A DNA stretch of 64,000 nt from Liolophura sinensis (Eukaryota > Mollusca > Polyplacophora > Chitonida > Chitonidae), in contig NC_088299.1 of NCBI RefSeq assembly GCF_032854445.1, forward strand, positions 10,843,608-10,907,607, written 5' to 3'. The notes beneath the pieces were generated by a model. That model saw nothing but the letters and a program-made list of their open reading frames with translations, ran no database searches and was not told the DNA's origin. Every line of letters starts with the position of its first letter. The stretch's first letter is position 1. Position numbers and translations under genes: made by a program. This document shows, one piece after another, positions 46,501 through 58,500 of this stretch.

Positions 46501-49500
46501 TACAATGATACTCAAGTGTCTGTTACTGAAGTGTGTAACTGTCCTATAGTAAATGACTTGATAGATTAGCTTTTATTGATGTCCAAATATTTAATCAAGT
46601 CCTGAATGGTTCAGGAGCTATGAAATATTTTTTTGTTTGTATTTTGTTCTTTTTATGTATCTTGTGTTTTTATTTTGTGTGTTTCTAGGTACTTTTATCT
46701 TTTGCTTGGTGTCAAGCGATCTTGAATTTTTAATTAAACTCTTTACATTCCTTGGATTATTGGTGTGTAATATTAACTTCGTTTTTTTTGGCAGAGATTA
46801 AGAATTGAGATGGAAGAAATAACAGCTCAACAGAATCAACACAGGAAAACTTATAAGGTATGGCATCAGTTACTTTACGTGTAGACGTACCTATTTTGAT
46901 GGACATTTTGATAATGAGTATTTCTGAAAAATGATTCTTGTATACACAGTTATTATTTATATTATGCAAATTTCAGGGAATCGCATAAATTTCCGTTTTA
47001 AAAATGAACAGTTACAGAAATGTGCTTATAGAAATGCATGTCTTTCTTCCACATGAGCAATATTTCAGCCATAATGTGGCAAAAAGCTATTGTAATCTAC
47101 ATGTAGTTTAAAAGTGTTTTATAGCATGCAATTTTGTGAGCTTTACTTTCTTTAAAGAATTAATAAAGTTTTGACAAGGACAGATGTCATATCATATTGG
47201 GAAGGTCTGCCAGCAACTTGTGGAATGTCGTTGAGATCTACTGCCCTTCGTCGATTTTGGCTGGTCCTTTTATTAGCTGGCCAAAGTTTAATAACAGTTT
47301 CTGTTTAATTTTCATCTAAATATACTTGTATAGCATATTGTAGAAGCCATACATGAATTTTTGGATGATGGTGTCTGATAACAGATTAATTGTTGAAAAA
47401 TCACAGATCAGTCCAGGGAGTACTTGTTTACCACTACTGATCAGGCCAAATTCCACTGACCTCGGTAACTGATTGCCTCATCACTGTGCCCTGTATATTT
47501 GGTTTGAGCTAATACGTGATAATTATTGGTCGATTTAGTACATTGGATCCATTGTCTTTTCATTTTAACTTTCTATGAGTTCAACTCTGTCAGTCCTTCT
47601 CCCTAAATTATTGCTGTCCCTTTTAAATGATTGTATAAGGGCCTCCGTGGCTCAGTGGGTAAGCCAGCACAGGGTAATGACCTGGGAGCCTCTCACTAAT
47701 GCGGTCGCTGTGAGTTCAAGTCCAGCTCATGCTGGCTTCCTCTCCAGCCGTATGTGGGAAGGTTTGCCAGCAACCTGCCGATGGTCGTGGGTTCCCCCAG
47801 TTTCCACCTGCCATAATGCTGGGCGCAGTTGTGTAAGTGAAATATTCTTGAGCGCGGCCTAAAACACCAATCAAATAAATAAATAAATGATTGTATAATT
47901 GATGTTGCCGGGCAACAAGGTTAAAATTCCATTTGCCAGGCATTTTTTTTTTAGTTATTGCTAACCTTTCCAATTATTGCATGATTTATGTTTTAGGAGC
48001 TGCAAGGCAAGAAGGTGCAGGGAAATGTTTCAGCTCTTCAACAACTACAGAACAAGTTATCTCCCCTGTCAAACTTCGGCCTTTCAGCTCGACCTCTGCA
48101 GTCGAAAGCCACATTCTTTGAGAGCAGAACTTGTAAGGAGTTGATGAGCTCACATTTTGAAAAGGTAAGTACAATGAGACATCATTATTGATGAAATTAC
48201 TGTTATGTTGTGCAAGATTATTGATGAAGAGATTATTATGTACCTGAAAGGTTACATGTACTTGTACCTGTATATCTGCCCCCCACTCTCAGTGCTTGAG
48301 GGGCCTTGGTGACAATAAGAGGGTTGGCAGTGCTTGTGTGGCCGTTTGTACAGTCTGACATTCTGCTGAAGACCACTTGTCATCCACCAAAAGTTAATCA
48401 GCATCTTGTCAGCAAGGAACAGTTGGTAAAACTGACCTCCTGCATTAAAACAACAATGAAATAAATAAACATTTATATCAGAGAAGGCAGCTTGCAAAAA
48501 GTTATGTCTCTGAACTTATTGTGGCAATTCTGGTTTGTATTCAAATTTTAGTAAGTATGCTTTTTCTTGGAGACTGACAATGGTATGTCGCTATTCTCTT
48601 CAGGTGTGTGGTATGGTGCTCCGTCACAGAGGAAGTCGCAGCCTGTTTGTCCAGCAAACACTGCTCATGGTCATCCCGCGCCTGGCAGCCTTCAACCCAC
48701 CTCTCTTCTCAAGAAAGTCAGTACTGTATATACATTAGTACTATTATGACATATATTATACACAGGCCAGTGAGATGGATCAAGTAGATTGATAAAGCTG
48801 TCAAGTAATTGCATTTTAAGCAATAATATTTTAATATATTTTATATAATATAAGGTTTCCTTGTACAATTTACCTATCATCGTGCTGTGAATTATTATAA
48901 AAGTTGCATAGCAGGCACTTTTTGAAATGTTTCGATTGAATTAAATCACAACATACATGTACATTAAGTGCAATGAAATGGAAAAATGTTAATGAAGCTA
49001 TTGATACTTAATGTCCCCCATATAGCCAACGTTGTAATTTAAGCATTTGATAATGGAATATTTAGTCCAAGTAGCCTGGTAAAAGTGATGTTTGGGTTGG
49101 TAAAGCCTGAAAATTTGTAATCTATAAGGTATACAAACCTTGGACAAGAACTGTCCAATGTTGAAATGTTAGTTGTTCTGAATTGAAACTTGGTAAATGG
49201 CTTTCTATAAGTTACAGACCAAGTTCGAGCTTTGTTTGTTGATTTTCAAAAAAATTGTGTTTATTACGTAATTTTTGCTCTGTTGTGGACATCACGTGTA
49301 GCTATTATCCAAATCTTATCAAATCGATATGAAGCATGTATTGAGAAAGGAAAGGAAGCCTTCAAGAATGCTTGTCTTTTATATATGTTAACCATTTCAC
49401 TCATCTATGTTATTCTAGGTATCTGATAGATACGATGAACTTCCTGCTGATAATCCTTAAGAACAGCAAAGAGAAGACACAGGCATTCCAAGCGGTGGGG

Positions 49501-52500
49501 CTGCTGGCCGTGTCCGTACAGGAGGAAATCTCAAGCTTCCTGCCTCGCATTATGGAAGTCATCAAGACATCCCTGCCACCTAAAGATCTCCCACTCAAGT
49601 AAGTGGAGGGGGGGTAGGGTGTTGGTGGGGGGGTTGTCGGACATGATAGTGTGCTTAAAATCATAGCTTTTGAATAGACCTTTCCAAACTGTCATTTAAG
49701 AACATGCCGTTGACCAGTCATAAGCAGTATTGTTGCAGATAGGTCAACCGGTTGTCCCAGACTTCAGTTGCAAATGTTCAACCCTTTTGTGATGTCACTG
49801 CGAATGGAATGAAAAGTAACCTTGTCATAAGAAGGGTAGGTCGGAGGTCGGATGTGTTGGATCCATACATTGGCAGTTGATGAAACCTATCAGGAAATTT
49901 CAGTGGTCTTTCAGGATTAATGCCAGGTCTCTTTCAAGCATATGGCACAAGAATAGTGTATTTGATGACTGCTTAAAATATTGCATAGCAACCTGCGGAT
50001 GGTTGTGGGTTTCCCCCAGGCTCTGCTGGGTTTACTCCCATTATAATGCTGGCTGCCGTCGTATAAGTGAAATATTCTTGAGTGCTGCATAAAACACCAA
50101 TCAAATAAATACACCAGCACACCACCGTTTCACATCAGTGAGTTACCTTGTCTGAAAGGATAAACTGTGTGAGTGCATATTCTTCATGGTAGTTGTGAGT
50201 GTCCACAGTCTGACAAGATATAAAACTGATAAGGTGTAGACGTGACAAGATTGGTCATACAGGTGATAAGTATACATATATTTTTTTCTTACCTTACAGG
50301 AAGCACAAACACTTTGTGGTGGACCCAGCAGTTTTTACGTGTATCAGTATGTTAGCCCGGGCTGTCGGGCTGAGCATGTCACGTGACATCAAGGAGCTTC
50401 TAGAACCAATGATGGCCGTAGGGTTGAGGTAAGCCTAAAGATTGATGAATTTCGCTGTATTCCTGATCTTCTGTGCGTGTGAGACCAAAGGGAAGGGAAA
50501 AATTCATTATAAATTGACTTAGATATCATGAAATAAGTAAACATATTATTATTACTTGAAATTTCTTTCTGTTTGGCATGTCATGAGTATAGTTTTAATG
50601 AAGAATCCAATAAATACGATAATTTCTGTTTGTTGTGAAGCCCGGCGTTGACAGCTGCCCTCCGTGACCTAGCAACACAGATCCCTCAGCTCAAGACAGA
50701 CATCCAGGATGGCCTGCTGAGGATGCTGTCTATAGTGCTGATGGGACGACCCCTGAGGCACCCCGGGGCCCCAAAGAGTCCCACATCACCAATCCCCATG
50801 TCAAGTTCTGTGTCTAACCTAGCTGAACCTCAGGATGTCACCAGCATTACCCTGGCTCTAAGAACACTAGGCAGTTTCGACTTTGAAGGTAAGTCAGGAA
50901 ATACGCCCACTATTTGTTGCATAAAAGGTTCTAAAATTGCCCTGAATACAGTTATTGGCCGCTTAAAGTTTAGGATCTTTTTATAAACTTTAAAAAATGA
51001 GAAATGTTTGACACCAAAGTGTGATTGGTACCTTCTGTTTAATAGTTATGTTTGGTTATTTTGAACAAATAAAACATTTTAGGAATTGTTGCAGTTTTTA
51101 TTTTACGTTCACTTCTTAAAAAATTAATCTGTAGTATATGTATACACAGCACTTTTGTATACTTGGACAGATGGCACTACATCATGTAAATAAATGGGTA
51201 TGATAAAAAAGGGATTCTTTCCTACGCTTATCTCTTGGTCTGATATATTTGTGTGTTTATCTGATGGTTTCCCTTACAATGGAAAAACCAGTTATTAAAC
51301 TATAAAAATGGTCGCTGAAAAGCCAGACATAGTGATGGAGCTTTGTAAAATGTAAGAGGAAAAATGACATCGGCAGATTGTCTGTTTACATTCATCATGA
51401 ATAATGACATCAAAACGAGTTTGTCAGCACAAGTTGTTCCATATTCGTTTCTGTTCTGAAAGCTGTGATTTAACCTCCTGTGACAATGTATTTACAAAAA
51501 TAAGACCTCTGTGTATTTCCTTGCAGTTGCATCCAATAAAACTCAGAATTGAAAGTGTACGTCATTGGCCATTCATGGGAGGAATTTCACATTTTGTAAT
51601 TTTACTGACACGTCGGTTTCTTTCACCCATCAATGTAGCATATGTGAAATATTCTTAAGTTGGATAGCAAAGAAACAAATTTAAAAATTTTAATTTAATT
51701 TTAGGCCATTCCTTAACCCAGTTTGTTCGTCATTGTGCGGAAACTTATTTGTCCAGCGAGAACAAGGGCATCCGCACTGAGGCAGTGAAGACCTGTGCAC
51801 GACTCTTGACCCCTTTACTGAATGTAAGTTCGAATTCACTTGGTGGTTCACAAGTTTAAATTATTACTCATGTATGACAAATTAAGTGTACAGCTACTGT
51901 AATTTTTGAACCTGTTTGCATGTTTGCAAGGTGTTTATTTATGCCTGTTCTGAGGGCGTTCGTCTAAGTAGACTGAGAAAATTATACTTTTTGTCAAGCC
52001 CTGAAATCAACCATTGTAGTTTTGTTTCCAAAATCAGATGAAAAAGGGCATAACTACACTGAAAATTGCTCATGTGCAAAAAGGATGAGGAATTTATAGG
52101 GTATCGTGCAAAAGTGATTCTTGACAGTGACATTTGTGTGACCTGAAATTTAAATTTTTGGCCTTCTGTATCTATACTATCACAAGTTTTTCGTAGAAAT
52201 AGTTTTCATACTTGCTTACTGGGGACAGAAAAATGTTTTTTTTCAGGGGCCACTGAAAGATGTTTTAAAATTAATTCCAGTTTTTGCTTATCTGATGTCC
52301 TAAATGGCTTGGAAGTTTGTCGAAACCATTTCACCTTTTTGCTTCTTCATTTGCTCAGTTATTGTCCTCCCAGCCTGGACAGAGTGTGGCAGCCATGAAC
52401 ACAGTGGCTGAGGTCCTCAACAAGCTGTTGGTCGTGGGAATCACAGACTCAGGTTTTAGCTCATTTCTTCTTTTATAAGAATATCGAGAGGGTATAAGAA

Positions 52501-55500
52501 AATCCAAAAATGCAAGATAAAACGACTTTTGTGCAGAAGTGATATCCTGACTCTCGTGAAATTATCAGATGCAAACCATGAGTTTTGTAGCGTTTTTAAC
52601 CTGACTGCACCAATCATTAAAGGTGCGCAGAGTTTCTAATAGCTGCAGTCTGTGTTAGCTGCAAGACATTCATATAAATGTATTTTCATGGTAGGTCTCT
52701 TTGTGCAGCAAATATCTGTACCTACGAAAGATAACTTGTTGGAAAAGTAACACGATGTAATATTGTTGCAGTTAAATACATGTAATTATTGTGCTTAAGG
52801 AATAAACACTCACTCTGTGAAATTAACTGTGAGAAATATTCCTTGTAATAGGGTAAATTGTTGAACGTATTTTCACTCTCTTTTGACAGACTCTGACATT
52901 CGTTACTGTGTCCTGGCCTCGTTAGACGAACGCTTTGACCCTCACCTGGCCCAGGCTGAGAACCTTAGTGCTCTATTTGTTGCCCTCAACGATGAGGTGT
53001 TTGAAATACGGGAACTCGCTATTTGTATTATTGGCCGCCTAAGCTGTATGAACCCAGCTTATGTGATGCCGTCACTGAGGAAGACGCTGATTCAGGTACG
53101 TAAGTGTTCTGTGATGGTATCTACCTGTCTCCCAGTATTGACAAGATAAGCTTTATGAGGCCAGATTAGCTGTAGGAACAGAGTTTAACTGTATGAACCC
53201 AGCTTCTGTGATGCCATGACTGTGGAAGACACTGATTCAGGTATGTCTATTTTATGGGGTGTCATGAACCTGCTTTTCAATATTGATGGGTAAACTCTAT
53301 GAATCCAGCGTAGCTGTAGGAAAACGGCTGGCTTAACCGTACAAATCCAGCTTATGAGCCCAGCTTAGCTCCTGGCTTCACTGTACAAATCCAGCTTAGC
53401 TGTATGAACCCAGCATAGCTGTGTGAACCTAGCTTAGCTGTATGAGCCCAGCTTAGCTGCTGGCTTAACTGTACAAATCCAGCTTAGCTGTAAGAACCCA
53501 GCTTAGCCGTGTGGACCTAGCTTAGCTGTATGAGCTCACCTTAGTTGCTGGCTTAACTGTACAAATCCAGCTTAGCTGTATGAACCCAGCTTAGCTGTGT
53601 GAACCCAGCCTAGCTGTAGGAAGCCGGTTTACCTGTACATATCCAGCTTATGTGAGACATTCACTGAGGAGGACACTGATTCAGGTATGCATGTGTTCTG
53701 TGATGTTATCTACCTGTCTTTTGTTATTGACAGGATAAGCTTTATGAAGTCATATTAACCATTGGATCCCAGCATAGCTGTACAACCCAGGTTATGTAAT
53801 ACTGAGTCTCTACCTGTGTGGGGGCCTCAGTGGCTCAGTTGGTTAGCGCGCTAGCGCAGCGTAGACCCAGGAGTCTCTCACCAATGCGGTCGCTGTGAGT
53901 TCAAGTCCAGCTCATGCTGGCTTCCTCTCCGGCCGTATGTGGAAAGGTCTGACAGCAACCTGCGGATGGTCGTGGGTTTTCCCCAGGCTCTGCCTGGTTT
54001 CCTCCCACCATAATGCTGGCCGCCGTCGTATAAGTGAAATATTATTGAGTACAGCCTAAAACACGAATCAAATAAATAAATAAATCTACCTGCATGAACC
54101 AGGATTCACTGGATAGTTTGCATGAACTCATTTGTTGGGGATTACTTAATACTTACTCCATCATTACAGGAGACTCGCTACTCTTGATCTGCTCGTGAAA
54201 AAAAGTGTCATATGTGGTGTGGGAATGTTCATTACTGACTTGTCCAAGGTTTGTGGTTTGCTCCAGGCATCCTGGTTTCCTCCACTCATGGAACTGACTC
54301 TCTTCATTTAAGAGAAATATTCTTCAGTATGAAGTCAGAATCTGTTAAATCAGTCCATTAATAAAGAATTATATATTGAATAAGGACTGACTGGATACAT
54401 GTAGTTATTGTTTTTGATTGTTGATGCATTATTCATCTGTAGATCATCTGTCGAGTAACTCAATCTGAATCAGTGAAGAAGTACACTTTGAGTAATTTTA
54501 AATAATGACAGACTGGAGACTCATTGTTTTGGGTATTCATGCATTGTTCATCTGCAGGTCATCTGTCAAGTAACTCAATGTGAATCAGTGAAGAAGTACA
54601 CTTCGAGTAATTTTAAATAATGACAGACTGCAGAGTTATTGTTTTGGGTATTGATGCATTGTTCATCTGTAGATCATCTGTCAAGTAACTCAATGTGAAT
54701 CATTGAAGAAGTACACTTAGGGTAAATTTAAATAATGACAGACTGCAGAGTCATTGTTTTGGGTATTGATGCATTGTTCATCTGTAGGTCATCTGTCAAG
54801 TAACTCAATGTGAATCATTGAAGAAGTACACTTAGGGTAAATTTAAATAATGACAGACTGCAGAGTCATTGTTTTGGGTATTGATGCATTGTTCATCTGT
54901 AGGTCATCTGTCAAGTAACTCAATGTGAATCATTGAAGAAGTACACTTAGGGTAAATTTAAATAATGACAGACTGCAGAGTCATTGTTTTGGGTATTCAT
55001 GCATTGTTCATCTGTAGGTCATCTGTCAAGTAACTCAATGTGAATCATTGAAGAAGTACACTTAGAGTAATTTTAAATAAGGACAGACTGCAGAGTCATT
55101 GTTTTGGGTATTGATGCATTGTTCATCTGTAGGTCATCTGTCAAGTAACTCAATGTGAATCAGTGAAGAAGTACACTTAGAGTAATTTTAAATAATGAAA
55201 GACTGCAGAGTTATTGTTTTGGGTATTGATGCATTGTTCATCTGTAGATCATCTGTCAAGTAACTCAATCTGAATCAGTGAAGAAGTACACTTAGGGTAA
55301 ATTTAAATAATGACAGACTGCAGAGTCATTGTTTTGGGTATTGATGCATTGTTCATCTGTAGGTCATCTGTCAAGTAACTCAATGTGAATCATTGAAGAA
55401 GTACACTTAGGGTAAATTTAAATAATGACAGACTGCAGAGTCATTGTTTTGGGTATTGATGCATTGTTCATCTGTAGGTCATCTGTCAAGTAACTCAATG

Positions 55501-58500
55501 TGAATCATTGAAGAAGTACACTTAGGGTAAATTTAAATAATGACAGACTGCAGAGTCATTGTTTTGGGTATTGATGCATTGTTCATTTGTAGGTCATCTG
55601 TCAAGTAACTCAATCTGAATCATTGAAGAAGTACACTTAGGGTAAATTTAAATAAGGACAGACTGCAGAGTCATTGTTTTGGGTATTGATGCATTGTTCA
55701 TCTGTAGGTCATCTGTCAAGTAACTCAATGTGAATCATTGAAGAAGTACACTTAGGGTAAATTTAAATAATGACAGACTGCAGAGTCATTGTTTTGGGTA
55801 TTGATGCATTGTTCATCTGTAGGTCATCTGTCAAGTAACTCAATGTGAATCATTGAAGAAGTACACTTAGGGTAAATTTAAATAATGACAGACTGCAGAG
55901 TCATTGTTTTGGGTATTGATGCATTGTTCATCTGTAGGTCATCTGTCAAGTAACTCAATGTGAATCATTGAAGAAGTACACTTAGGGTAAATTTAAATAA
56001 TGACAGACTGCAGAGTCATTGTTTTGGGTATTGATGCATTGTTCATCTGTAGGTCATCTGTCAAATAACTCAATGTGAATCATTGAAGAAGTACACTTAG
56101 GGTAAATTTAAATAATGACAGACTGCAGAGTCATTGTTTTGGGTATTGATGCATTGTTCATCTGTAGGTCATCTGTCAAGTAACTCAATGTGAATCATTG
56201 AAGAAGTACACTTAGGGTAAATTTAAATAATGACAGACTGCAGAGTCATTGTTTTGGGTATTCATGCATTGTTCGTCTGTAGGTCATCTGTCAAGTAACT
56301 CAATGTGAATCATTGAAGAAGTACACTTAGGGTAAATTTAAATAATGACAGACTGCAGAGTCATTGTTTTGGGTATTGATGCATTGTTCATCTGTAGATC
56401 ATCTGTCAAGTAACTCAATGTGAATCATTGAAGAAGTACACTTAGGGTAAATTTAAATAATGACAGACTGCAGAGTCATTGTTTTGGGTATTGATGCATT
56501 GTTCATCTGTAGGTCTTCTGTCAAGTAACTCAATCTGAATCAGTGAAGAAGTGCACTTAGAGTAATTTTAAATAATGACAGACTGGAGACTCATTGTTTT
56601 GGGTATTCATGCATTGTTCATCTGTAGGTCATCAGTCAAGTAACTCAATCTGAATCAGTGAAGAAGTACACTTAGAGTAATTTTAAATAATAACAGACTA
56701 CAGAGTCATTGTTCTGGGTATTCATGCATTGTTCATCTGTAGGTCATCTGTCAAGTAACTCAATGTGAATCAGTGAAGAAGTACACTTAGAGTAATTTTA
56801 AATAATGACAGACTGCAGAGTCATTGTTTTGGGTATTGATGCATTGTTCATCTGTAGGTCATCTGTCAAGTAACTCAATGTGAATCATTGAAGAAGTACA
56901 CTTAGGGTAAATTTAAATTATGACAGACTGCAGAGTCATTGTTTTGGGTATTCATGCATTGTTCATCTGTAGATCATCTGTCAAGTAACTCAATGTGAAT
57001 CATTGAAGAAGTACACTTAGGGTAAATTTAAATAATGACAGACTGCAGAGTCATTGTTTTGGGTATTGATGCATTGTTCATTTGTAGGTCTTCTGTCAAG
57101 TAACTCAATCTGAATCAGTGAAGAAGTGCACTTAGAGTAATTTTAAATAATGACAGACTGGAGACTCATTGTTTTGGGTATTGATGCATTGTTCATCTGT
57201 AGGTCATCTGTCAAGTAACTCAATCTGAATCAGTGAAGAAGTGCACTTAGAGTAATTTTAAATAATAACAGACTACAGAGTCATTGTTCTGGGTATTCAT
57301 GCATTGTTCATCTGTAGGTCATCTGTCAAGTAACTCAATGTGAATCATTGAAGAAGTACACTTAGGGTAAATTTAAATAATGACAGACTGTAGAGTCATT
57401 GTTTTGGGTATTCATGCATTGTTCATTTGTAGGTCTTCTGTCAAGTAACTCAATCTGAATCAGTGAAGAAGTGCACTTTGAGTAATTTTAAATAATGACA
57501 GACTGCAGACTCATTGTTTTGGGTATTCATGCATTGTTCATCTGTAGGTCATCTGTCAAGTAACTCAATCTGAATCAGTGAAGAAGTACACTTACAGTAA
57601 TTTTAAATAATGACAGACTGGAGACTCATTGTTTTGGGTATTCATGCATTGTTCATCTGTAGGTCATCTGTCAAATAACTCAGTTTGAATCACTGAAAAA
57701 GTTCACTATTTAAAAGAGTAATTTTAAATAATGACAGCCTGGAGAGCCATTGTTTTTGAACTGTTTATTTGTGGTTCATCTAAAGATCTTGACAGAATTG
57801 GAGCACAGTGGAGTGGGTCGTAACAAGGAACAGGCAGCCCGCCTGCTGGGCCACCTGGTGTCTAATGCTGCGCGCCTGATACGGCCATACATGGAACCTA
57901 TCCTAAAGGTCAGCATATTCAAACAGCTCCAGATGGTTCACACTCCGTACCACATTGACTTATCGGGGAGAGATAACCTTCTACAAATGCTTCACCGTGT
58001 ACAATTTGACCAAAAATTATATAATATTCTAGTTTGATGCATTGATTATTAATTAATCGTACTTTTAACCAAAACTTAAGGCTGAGATTTTTATTTTTAA
58101 TAATGTTAATACATTGCTTAAGATCTAGGAACTTTTTACATATTTGACTTGTGAAAGAACCTGTGATTTTACATGTATGTGTATGATGTAATCTTGTCGA
58201 GAAGTTAAAAACCACTTCATCGGTGTACTGTACCTTGTATTTGAACAGGTGTTGATCCCTAAACTGAAGGAGCCAGACTCAAACCCAGCTGTGACTATCT
58301 GTGTTCTGGCTGCCATAGGAGAACTAGCCCAGGTATTTGTGGTGTACCGTTGGTGAATATAGGTTGATGTTGTACAAGTAGCCTAACTCTTCCAGTTTTT
58401 AGGACAGGTATTGGTTGTGCTGAAAGTGAAGAATTACATTTCTCTCCAAATTTTATGAAAAGTAAAGATTGAATATGTTGTTCATTAGCTGGACTAATCA

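Noticed and set aside
54404-57785. CRISPR-like array
   Set aside because: The units are contiguous near-identical 115-bp repeats without unique spacers, inside a eukaryotic intron.
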